Assembly (NCBI GenBank): GCA_018654125.1
Contig: JABIME010000201.1
Coordinates: forward strand, 1-6,995
Direction of reading: 5' to 3'
Origin: Candidatus Cloacimonadota bacterium
Lineage (GTDB): Bacteria > Cloacimonadota > Cloacimonadia > Cloacimonadales > TCS61
DNA length: 6,995 nt
Shown: piece by piece, positions 1 through 6,069 of the stretch
Layout: each line of letters begins with the position of its first letter
How positions within the stretch are numbered: position 1 is the stretch's first letter
Translations under genes and position numbers: made by a program
Notes under the pieces: model-generated
The model's database searches: none
Told to the model about the DNA's origin: nothing
Seen by the model: the letters and a program-made list of their open reading frames with translations, nothing else

Positions 1-1164
1 ATGAATATCAATAAATTACTAGAATTTCTAAGAGATAACGAAAATAGAATAATTTTCAAAAAACTTCAAGAGATGAAAGAAATTTCAATTAATGTCACAC
101 AAAAATTATTGCATGAAAATTCTGATAAACCAATTAAAGAGATGCTCAGTCAGATACAATTACAAAGAAAGAATTTGAAGAAGATACCAATCTCAACAAA
201 ACTTCTTTTCACTGAGCAAGGTGCACAGCAGGCTAGTTCGTGGGAACTAGCAAAATACCATGGAAATAAATTTAGAGGATTTAATATAGTTGCTGATCTC
301 TGTTGCGGAATTGGTGTAGATCTAATAAATATTGCAAAAGATAAAGAACAGGTATATGCAGTTGATCTAGACGTTGATACTTTGAGATTGGCAGAATATA
401 ATTGTAATACTATCAATTTGAATAATATAAATTATGAGTTAGGAAAAGCAGAAGAATTTAATGAACAGATCGATGCAATATTTATTGATCCTGATAGAAG
501 ACCGGGAACATCTCGTAGAATTGCTCCCGAAGAGTATTCACCAAAATTTTCACAAATCATTAAATTGAGAGATGTTTCCCCAAATATAGCTGTTAAATTA
601 TCTCCAGCGATAGACTATAAAAGATTAAATTTACCCAGTGACTCTACTCTCGAGTTTGTTTCGGAAAATGGAACATTGAAAGAAATATTACTTTGCATGG
701 GAAAACTTTCAACCGAAAATTGTGAGCGTAAAGCAGTGCTGTTACCATCCAACTTAATATTACAGAATTCAAATGCAAAAATTGAAGTAACAGAAATTCA
801 GAAATATTTATTTGAACCAGATCCTGCAATAATAAGGGCTGGATTGGTTCAAGAATTGGGCAGTAAGATTGATTATAAATTAATCGACAAGAAACTTGCA
901 TTATTAACTGGTTCACAGATCTCAAATACCGATTTTGGAAAATTATATATAGTAAAGCAGATAATCAAATATGATATTAAGCAAGTTCGTAAATATATTC
1001 GCGAAAATGAAATTGGTGAATTGATCATAAAAACACGTGGCTTCCCAGAATCAGTAGAACAATTTAGAAAGAAGATCAAATTAAAAGGCAAAAGTTCCGT
1101 AATTATGTTCATTCTACGTAAAGGTGATGATCACATTATTATATTTGCACAAATTGCTAAATAA
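1..1164 (+). CDS. Class I SAM-dependent methyltransferase with C-terminal THUMP-like domain
   Basis: Probable cytoplasmic methyltransferase of 387 residues; the substrate (RNA, protein or small molecule) is not known to me. The Rossmann-fold methyltransferase core is readable: motif I is VADLCCGIGVD (residues 97-107, the SAM-binding glycine loop), the acidic end of the second strand is YAVDLD (119-124), and the motif IV position is FIDPDRRP (161-168), where DPxRR replaces the NPPY/DPPY of N- and RNA-methyltransferases. The C-terminal third has YLFEPDPAIIRAGLV (269-283) and IIKTRGF (342-348), which match the THUMP-like domain found in FCB-group and actinobacterial methyltransferases. The N-terminal 80 residues are helical and lysine-rich. 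The start codon is the first base of the window, so no ribosome binding site is visible and a more upstream start cannot be excluded, although the length fits the family. No intrinsic terminator follows. The family call is firm; the function is open. Confidence 0.85.
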   Translation: MNINKLLEFLRDNENRIIFKKLQEMKEISINVTQKLLHENSDKPIKEMLSQIQLQRKNLKKIPISTKLLFTEQGAQQASSWELAKYHGNKFRGFNIVADLCCGIGVDLINIAKDKEQVYAVDLDVDTLRLAEYNCNTINLNNINYELGKAEEFNEQIDAIFIDPDRRPGTSRRIAPEEYSPKFSQIIKLRDVSPNIAVKLSPAIDYKRLNLPSDSTLEFVSENGTLKEILLCMGKLSTENCERKAVLLPSNLILQNSNAKIEVTEIQKYLFEPDPAIIRAGLVQELGSKIDYKLIDKKLALLTGSQISNTDFGKLYIVKQIIKYDIKQVRKYIRENEIGELIIKTRGFPESVEQFRKKIKLKGKSSVIMFILRKGDDHIIIFAQIAK

Positions 1165-1218
1165 TATGAATCTAGCACGTTGCTCTATTAATGAAGGATA
1201 AATTCAAAATTATTAATC

Positions 1219-1253
1219 TTTTACTACTTAATTGGTTGTGAAAAGTAATAAAA
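1219..1253. repeat. Imperfect 11-bp inverted repeat in the cold-shock gene leader
   Basis: TTTTACTACTT (1219-1229) pairs with AAGTAATAAAA (1243-1253) at 10 of 11 positions, with one C/A mismatch and a 13-base loop. No T-run follows on either strand, so it is not an intrinsic terminator for the methyltransferase gene. It lies about 90 bases before the cold-shock start codon and could be a structured leader element if transcription starts upstream of it. The region is very AT-rich, so chance pairing is possible. Confidence 0.35.
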
Positions 1254-1296
1254 ATAAAACTCATTAGAATCACGGAAAATAAATCACTTGCTTAAT

Positions 1297-1319
1297 TTAC
1301 AATTATCTAAAATTTGTAA
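1297..1319. repeat. 6-bp dyad just upstream of the cold-shock ribosome binding site
   Basis: TTACAA (1297-1302) is the exact reverse complement of TTGTAA (1314-1319), with 11 bases between them. It ends 11 bases before the AAAGGAAG ribosome binding site at 1331-1338. It could be an operator half-site pair or part of a leader stem. A weak promoter-like context overlaps it: TTGCTT at 1288-1293 and TAAAAT at 1308-1313, but their spacing of 14 is too short for a normal sigma-70 promoter, so I do not call a promoter here. The short arms in AT-rich sequence make this tentative. Confidence 0.25.
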
Positions 1320-1344
1320 TTAAAACAACAAAAGGAAGAAAAAA

Positions 1345-1557
1345 ATGAAGGGAACTGTAAAATGGTTTGATGAAGGAAAAGGTTATGGCTTCGTCATCAC
1401 AGCGGAAGGAAAAGAATTTTTTGTTCATTGGAAATCAATAGTAACAGCATCAGAACTGGGTAGAAAAATACTCATTCCAGATGAAGAAGTAGAATTTGAC
1501 ACAATTGAAACCGATAGAGGCGTTCAAGCAATTAATATTATCAGATTGAATCCATAA
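1345..1557 (+). CDS. Cold-shock domain protein (Csp family)
   Basis: Small single-domain protein of 70 residues, the same length as E. coli CspA. It is expected to bind single-stranded RNA or DNA and melt mRNA structure in the cytoplasm. It starts with the standard KGTVKWF strand (W7, F8). RNP1 is KGYGFV (residues 12-17) and RNP2 is FFVHW (25-29). RNP2 normally reads VFVHF, so F25 and W29 are conservative aromatic changes. The loop after it (residues 33-45, with TASELGRKI) is differently built from CspA, and the final strand is GVQAINIIRL. AAAGGAAG at 1331-1338, 6 bases before the ATG, is a good ribosome binding site and fixes the start. The gene has a 180-base leader and its own terminator, so it is probably monocistronic. 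Whether it is cold-induced cannot be read from sequence. I give no numbered csp symbol because paralogues cannot be told apart. Confidence 0.95.
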   Translation: MKGTVKWFDEGKGYGFVITAEGKEFFVHWKSIVTASELGRKILIPDEEVEFDTIETDRGVQAINIIRLNP

Positions 1558-1566
1558 TCTGATAAT
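1537..1566. repeat. Perfect 11-bp inverted repeat across the cold-shock stop codon
   Basis: ATTATCAGATT (1537-1547) is the exact reverse complement of AATCTGATAAT (1556-1566), separated by 8 bases. The left arm encodes the last residues of the cold-shock protein, and the stop codon TAA (1555-1557) sits at the loop-right arm junction. After a 3x3 internal loop, AATT (1530-1533) can also pair with AATT (1570-1573), extending the stem. No T-run follows directly; the terminator hairpin begins 11 bases later. Plausible roles are 3'-end protection of the cold-shock mRNA or a protein-binding dyad; neither is shown. Confidence 0.6.
1538..1566 (+). promoter_or_regulatory. Tentative sigma-70-like promoter for ygiQ
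   Basis: TTATCA (1538-1543, 4 of 6 matches to TTGACA) and GATAAT (1561-1566, 5 of 6 matches to TATAAT) are exactly 17 bases apart. This would put a transcript start near 1573, upstream of the ygiQ ATG at 1605. The two hexamers lie in the two arms of the perfect inverted repeat, so a dyad-binding repressor could cover both. A transcript from here would still pass through the terminator hairpin. In sequence this AT-rich, such matches arise easily by chance. Confidence 0.25.
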
Positions 1567-1577
1567 TGCAATTTATT

Positions 1578-1604
1578 GCGACGCAGGGAGCGTCGCTTTT
1601 TTTT
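1578..1604 (+). terminator. Intrinsic terminator of the cold-shock gene
   Basis: GCGACGC (1578-1584) and GCGTCGC (1590-1596) form a perfect 7-bp GC-rich stem around the 5-base loop AGGGA, followed by eight T residues (1597-1604). It stands out sharply from the AT-rich surroundings. It lies 20 bases after the cold-shock stop codon and should end that transcript. Its T-run is immediately followed by the ATG of ygiQ, so it also serves as the leader of that gene. The loop plus the next base reads AGGGAG (1585-1590), a Shine-Dalgarno-like sequence. Confidence 0.9.
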
Positions 1605-3380
1605 ATGAATAATTTTTTACCTACATCTCAAAAAGATATTAAAGACAGAGGTTGGAAACAACTCGATATCATCATTATAACAGGTGATGCCTATGTTGAT
1701 CATCCCAGTTTTGGTCCCGTTATTATTGCCAGATCTTTAGAAGCAGAAGGATACAAGGTAGGAATAATTTCTCAACCTGACTGGAAAAGTGATAAAGACT
1801 TCAAGAAACTCGGACGCCCCAGATTATTCTTTGGAGTATCCTCGGGGAACATGGATTCGATGATCAATCATTATACTGCTCTTCGTAAGATCCGTTCGGA
1901 AGATGCCTATTCACCAGGTGGCAAAAGTGGATTACGCCCAAACAGAGCAGCAGTTGTTTATACTCAGAAAGTTAGATCTATATTTAAGGATACACCAGTA
2001 ATCTTAGGTGGTGTTGAAGCAAGTATGCGCAGGTTACCACATTACGATTACTGGAGTGATAAACTACGCAATTCAATTATCTTCGATTCCAGAGCAGATA
2101 TAGTTGTTTATGGAATGGGAGAGAGAACAATTGGTACAATTGCCAGAAGATTGAATAACAATGAAGATATAAAAGAATTAAAAAATATTCCCGGAACTGT
2201 TGTAATGGGAAATGAAGTGAATAATGCAGTTGTTTTACCTGAGTATTCTTCTAATCTATCAAATGAAGATTTCTTGGAAATGCATAAAATATTCTGGAAT
2301 GATTTTAGGGATAAAATACTCATCCAAAAGTTTGGGAAGAGTTACCTTATTCATAATCCGCCTGCAAAATCATTATCTACCAAAGATCTTGATAAAGTAT
2401 ATGATCTAGATTTTACACGCCAACCACACCCAGATTACAATGGTAAGAAAATTCCAGCTTTTACTCAGATCAAGGATTCCATAACTGCACATCGAGGTTG
2501 TTTTGGTGGTTGTCATTTCTGTGCAATTGGTGAGCATCAGGGTAAAACGATCAGATCTCGCAGTATTGGATCAATAGTAAATGAAATTAAGAATATTGCA
2601 AAAGATCCAAATTTTAAAGGTACGATCAGCGATATCGGCGGACCTTCTGCAAATATGTATGGGATGAGCTGTAAACTGGGGATAAGTGAAACCTGTAAAA
2701 TTACTTCCTGCCTTTTTCCTGAGTTATGTCCTCATTTAGAGACTTCTCATGAAGCACAGAAAAAACTATTAAATGAAGTAAGAAAATTAAGAAAAGTAAA
2801 ACATTCATTCATATCTTCTGGTATCAGATTTGATCTGGCATTAAAAGATATTGATTATATTAAAGTAGTGGCCAAATATCATACCAGCGGACTTCTTAAA
2901 CTTGCACCGGAACACATCAGCCCGGAAGTTCTGCAATATATGAATAAACCTTCTATCAAACTTTATGAGCGGTTCCATGATATTTATAGCGACTATTGCA
3001 ACGATATTGGTAAAAAACAGTTTATCGTTCCATATATTATTGTTGGACATCCTGGCTCTAGTTTAAAAGAGACAATTCTACTGGCAACTTACCTCAAGAA
3101 AAACGGCATCAAATTGAAACAGATCCAGCAATTTACACCAACTCCAATGACACAAAGTACAATGATGTATTATACCGGACTCGATCTTGATGGTAAGAAG
3201 ATCAGCACTCCAAAAGGTAGGGAGATCCGGTTACAAAAAGCACTTGTTCAATGGTTTGTTCCGCAGAACAAAAAGTTGATAATTGAAGCTTTGAAGAATG
3301 CTGGTAGAAGGGATCTGATAGATTTCTTTCTGGATAATGAACGAAGGATAACAACAGATAAACGTAAACGTAAGAAATGA
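1605..3380 (+). CDS. ygiQ: YgiQ family radical SAM protein
   Basis: Radical SAM enzyme of 591 residues from the ATG at 1605; the reaction is unknown for this family. The N-terminal region FLPTSQKDIKDRGW...DIIIITGDAYVDHPSFG closely follows my recollection of E. coli YgiQ. The radical SAM cluster motif is C299-FGG-C303-HF-C306 (CxxxCxxC), which binds the 4Fe-4S cluster. A second cysteine set, C356, C364, C369 and C375 (CK...TC...SC...LCPHL), also appears in the family and might hold a second metal site. Further family blocks are DIGGPSANMYGM, KLAPEHISPEVL and FIVPYIIVGHPGS. An in-frame TTG at 1566 would add 13 residues, but these would be encoded by the terminator stem and T-run, and the family N terminus aligns from 1605. 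The best ribosome binding candidate is AGGGAG (1585-1590), 14 bases upstream and partly inside the terminator loop, which is unusual. The protein ends in a basic KRKRKK tail. It is shorter than E. coli YgiQ, which has an extra linker and a long tail. Confidence 0.93.
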   Translation: MNNFLPTSQKDIKDRGWKQLDIIIITGDAYVDHPSFGPVIIARSLEAEGYKVGIISQPDWKSDKDFKKLGRPRLFFGVSSGNMDSMINHYTALRKIRSEDAYSPGGKSGLRPNRAAVVYTQKVRSIFKDTPVILGGVEASMRRLPHYDYWSDKLRNSIIFDSRADIVVYGMGERTIGTIARRLNNNEDIKELKNIPGTVVMGNEVNNAVVLPEYSSNLSNEDFLEMHKIFWNDFRDKILIQKFGKSYLIHNPPAKSLSTKDLDKVYDLDFTRQPHPDYNGKKIPAFTQIKDSITAHRGCFGGCHFCAIGEHQGKTIRSRSIGSIVNEIKNIAKDPNFKGTISDIGGPSANMYGMSCKLGISETCKITSCLFPELCPHLETSHEAQKKLLNEVRKLRKVKHSFISSGIRFDLALKDIDYIKVVAKYHTSGLLKLAPEHISPEVLQYMNKPSIKLYERFHDIYSDYCNDIGKKQFIVPYIIVGHPGSSLKETILLATYLKKNGIKLKQIQQFTPTPMTQSTMMYYTGLDLDGKKISTPKGREIRLQKALVQWFVPQNKKLIIEALKNAGRRDLIDFFLDNERRITTDKRKRKK

Positions 3381-3384
3381 TATT

Positions 3385-5919
3385 ATGCGAATCAGATATT
3401 ATCTGCTGTTAGTCTTATTCATTTTCTATTCATCACTTAATTCCGTAACTTGGCACATTAAACAGGATGGCACAGGAAACTTTACCTCAATCCAGGAAGG
3501 CATTGATGCATCAAGTGATGCCGATACTGTACTTGTTTATTCTGGAACTTATTATGAGAACCTGAATTTCAATGGTAGAAATATTGTTTTAGCAAGTCTT
3601 GAACTTACAACAGGAGATGAACAGTTTATTTCTTCAACGATCATAGATGGACAACGACTTGAGAGTTGCATCCGAATACATAATGGTGAAACAGATGCAC
3701 ATATCCAGGGTTTCACAATCCAAAATGGATTTGGAACTGATTTCTGGTCTAGAGATGGTGGAGGTATACTTGTACACGATTATAGCACTGCTTATATTAC
3801 TAATTGTGTAATAAAGAATAATATTGCGACACTTGGAGCGGGTATTTATGCAAGACATGGTTTTCTTCATGTTTCTGGTTTAGATATTTATGAAAATTCT
3901 GCTGGATGGGGTGGTGCTATTTACTTAGCTGATGATAGTACAATAGATTTTGATAATGAAAATCTATGTAATGTTTACAATAATAATGCTGGTAAGGGTG
4001 CAGATATCATTGTTCAAGATATGGGCCCCGTCGATGTCATCGTGGACACTTTCAGCGTATTTGAGCCAAGTCGATATTTTGCTGAATACCTTGAGGGATC
4101 AACCTACACATTCAGTATCCAAAATAGCTGGATGGAACTTGAACCAAATGATCTCTATGTTGCTGAAGATGGAAATGATAATAATTCAGGATTAACGCCA
4201 AACGATCCACTAAAAAATATTTCATGGGCAGTTCGTAAGATCCAGGCAGAAGAACAAAATTCTCGTACAGTTCATGTGGCTGCGGGAACATATTCATGGT
4301 CATCAAACCAGCAGATCTTTCCTATAGGGTGTAAAGAATATGTTTCTATTATAGGTGAAGATATGGAGAATACTATTTTGTTTAATGAATTAAATACTGA
4401 AGCAATACTTGGTGCTTACTTAAATGGTTTTACTGAGATTAGCAATTTCTCAATATCAAATAGCTCAGAAATGAATACGGAATTAGTAATTTTCGGTTAT
4501 GAAATTGATATGTTTAAACTTTCAAATATAATGATACAAAATAATTCAAATATTAGAAGAATACTTTTTACCGAACATGTTACAAATTTGTTTGATAATC
4601 TAATAATTACAGATAATACTGCAGATCGAAATGCAGCTTTGAGTTTAAATGAGAATAGTGGAGTTATGAAAAACTGTGTGATTAGTAATAATACATTAAT
4701 ATTCACTACACATGGATATGAAGCTGTAATGCAATTGGATGCTCATGATGATGAAGAATTTATTGTTGAAAATTGTGTATTCTCGAATAATAACACTACC
4801 AGTTTTGATTCTAGGATTATTCGTACAAGGAGTGGTTGGGGTGAAGAACCAACTATTAAGTTTAATAATTGTCTTTTTTCTGATAATAGCACAAATTATA
4901 ACACTTTCATGGATGTTTTTAATCAAGGAATAACAGAATTTAATAATTGTACATTTATTAATAATACATCTTCATACTCAACATTAAAAGGTTATGGGGA
5001 TATTATAATGAATAACACAATCATGCATGATAATACTAATTACGAGATCTTCATGGCTGATTGGACTCCTGTAAGTCAAGAGACTTATAAACTGACTGTC
5101 GATTATAGCAACATTCAAAATGGTGAAAATGGAATTTACAATGAAAATGGAGTTAACACAATAAACTGGGGAGTAGGTAATATTGATGAAGATCCTTTTT
5201 TCCTTTTATCAGGTGATCATCCATATCAACTATCTGAATTATCTCCTTGCATCGATACAGGTACTTTAGATCTTCCTTTTGGTTCTGTGCTTCCGGCTTA
5301 TGATCTTGCAGGCAATCCTCGTGTTTGTGATAGTGCTGTTGATATGGGAGCTTATGAATTACCAGGTTTAGCAGCTCCTATTGATCTACAGATAACTGAT
5401 GCAACTTTATCCTGGCAAATCCCGGATGGATTTATTACTTCCGGATTCAATATCTATTTTGATGATGAGTTTTTAACAACATTAAGCAGTACTACCGCAG
5501 AGTACACTTTTACCAATCTTATTGAAGAAGAGACCTACATTGCAGGTGTTTCAGCTCTTTATGATACTCAAGAGACAGCGATAATCAATCTAGAGTTTAT
5601 TTACGATCCTGTTGGAATACACGATGATCCAATACCAATTACTGATTATCAATTATATAATTATCCTAATCCATTTAATCCGGAAACAAAAATAGTTCTA
5701 GATCTTCCTGAACCTGGACAAGTAAAATTGGATATCTATAACATCAAAGGTCAGAAAGTAAAAACTTTATTAGATTGTTATTCAGAATCTGGAAGAAGTG
5801 AAACGCTTTGGGATAGCAAAGATGATAATGGTAAAAGAGTCTCTTCAGGGATCTATTTTTATAAACTAGACGTAAATGGAAAAACCGAAAGAACAAAGAA
5901 GATGCTGTTATTAAAGTAA
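3385..5919 (+). CDS. Exported right-handed beta-helix protein with C-terminal T9SS type A-like sorting domain
   Basis: Secreted or surface protein of 844 residues; no enzymatic motif is recognised and the ligand is unknown. Order of parts: signal peptide (residues 1 to about 20, RIR then a hydrophobic stretch, no lipobox cysteine); a first beta-helix block from W23 (WHIKQDGTGNF, DADTVLVYSGTYYENL) with glycine turns GAGIY (151-155) and GGAIYL (176-181); a second block from D256 (DLYVAEDGNDNNSG, a DUF1565-like start) with irregular asparagine-rich coils such as NCVISNN, NCVFSNN, NCLFSDN and NCTFINN (cysteines 431, 464, 496, 522); a choice-of-anchor-Q-like end, SPCIDTG (620-626) to DMGAYE (653-658); a fibronectin-III-like segment (about 664-750); and the terminal domain from YPNPFNP (760-766) to MLLLK. 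That last domain resembles type IX secretion sorting domains and FlgD Ig-like folds. The start is 4 bases after the ygiQ stop and has no clear ribosome binding site, which suggests translational coupling. Tandem TAA stops (5917-5922) end the gene. Confidence 0.88.
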   Translation: MRIRYYLLLVLFIFYSSLNSVTWHIKQDGTGNFTSIQEGIDASSDADTVLVYSGTYYENLNFNGRNIVLASLELTTGDEQFISSTIIDGQRLESCIRIHNGETDAHIQGFTIQNGFGTDFWSRDGGGILVHDYSTAYITNCVIKNNIATLGAGIYARHGFLHVSGLDIYENSAGWGGAIYLADDSTIDFDNENLCNVYNNNAGKGADIIVQDMGPVDVIVDTFSVFEPSRYFAEYLEGSTYTFSIQNSWMELEPNDLYVAEDGNDNNSGLTPNDPLKNISWAVRKIQAEEQNSRTVHVAAGTYSWSSNQQIFPIGCKEYVSIIGEDMENTILFNELNTEAILGAYLNGFTEISNFSISNSSEMNTELVIFGYEIDMFKLSNIMIQNNSNIRRILFTEHVTNLFDNLIITDNTADRNAALSLNENSGVMKNCVISNNTLIFTTHGYEAVMQLDAHDDEEFIVENCVFSNNNTTSFDSRIIRTRSGWGEEPTIKFNNCLFSDNSTNYNTFMDVFNQGITEFNNCTFINNTSSYSTLKGYGDIIMNNTIMHDNTNYEIFMADWTPVSQETYKLTVDYSNIQNGENGIYNENGVNTINWGVGNIDEDPFFLLSGDHPYQLSELSPCIDTGTLDLPFGSVLPAYDLAGNPRVCDSAVDMGAYELPGLAAPIDLQITDATLSWQIPDGFITSGFNIYFDDEFLTTLSSTTAEYTFTNLIEEETYIAGVSALYDTQETAIINLEFIYDPVGIHDDPIPITDYQLYNYPNPFNPETKIVLDLPEPGQVKLDIYNIKGQKVKTLLDCYSESGRSETLWDSKDDNGKRVSSGIYFYKLDVNGKTERTKKMLLLK

Positions 5920-5940
5920 TAAAACCGTAGTTATTCTGAA

Positions 5941-5988
5941 GTATCTCGCGTATTGTTCTTCGCAGGAAGGCTACCCAGAGTTAGGGCT
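5941..5988. repeat. GC-richer intergenic segment, possible degraded dispersed repeat
   Basis: These 48 bases are about 52% GC (25 of 48 counted) inside a much more AT-rich spacer, and they encode nothing obvious. CTGAAG (5936-5941) can pair with CTTCGCAG (5958-5965) with a 2-base bulge and a 16-base loop; no T-run follows. Read on the minus strand it contains GCGAGATACTTCAGAATAAC (complement of 5931-5950), which resembles the GAGAT-CTTC-GAATGAC type of dispersed intergenic repeat that I recall from several bacterial phyla. Only one copy is in the window, so the repeat call is a recollection-based inference. It could instead be part of a small RNA. Confidence 0.3.
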
Positions 5989-5992
5989 AAAA

Positions 5993-6022
5993 TTACAACC
6001 TTAAAAATAACTTGCCTATAAT
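5993..6022 (+). promoter_or_regulatory. Likely promoter of serC
   Basis: A perfect TATAAT (6017-6022) is preceded, 18 bases upstream, by TTACAA (5993-5998), a weak -35 matching TTGACA at 3 of 6 positions. Transcription would start near 6029, giving a leader of about 40 bases before the serC start codon. The position just downstream of the beta-helix gene, followed by a strong ribosome binding site, supports a new transcription unit. The -10 match is good; the -35 match is poor. Confidence 0.45.
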
Positions 6023-6056
6023 TTCCTAAAATTAAAGTTAACACAAAAATAAACAC

Positions 6057-6063
6057 TGGAGGT
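6057..6063 (+). promoter_or_regulatory. Ribosome binding site of serC
   Basis: TGGAGGT contains a full GGAGG (6058-6062), 7 bases before the ATG at 6070. It fixes the serC start and contrasts with the poor sites in front of ygiQ and the beta-helix gene. Confidence 0.9.
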
Positions 6064-6069
6064 CAAGTA

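Noticed and set aside
1171..1185. AGCA-CGT-TGCT mini-hairpin as a terminator for the methyltransferase gene
   Set aside because: The stem is only 4 bp with a 3-base loop and no T-run follows.
1166..1201. Tiny reading frame of 11 codons after the methyltransferase gene
   Set aside because: It has no ribosome binding site and no recognisable content; such frames are expected by chance in a spacer.
1496..1501. Perfect TTGACA inside the cold-shock gene as a -35 element
   Set aside because: No TATAAT-like hexamer lies 16-18 bases downstream, and the bases encode Phe-Asp-Thr codons within a conserved protein.
1566..1604. In-frame TTG start giving ygiQ 13 extra residues
   Set aside because: The extension would be encoded by the terminator stem, loop and T-run, has no ribosome binding site, and family homology starts at the ATG at 1605.
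3385..5919. Reading the exported protein as a pectate lyase or other polysaccharide lyase
   Set aside because: The fold class fits but no catalytic motif could be identified, so only a beta-helix call is made.
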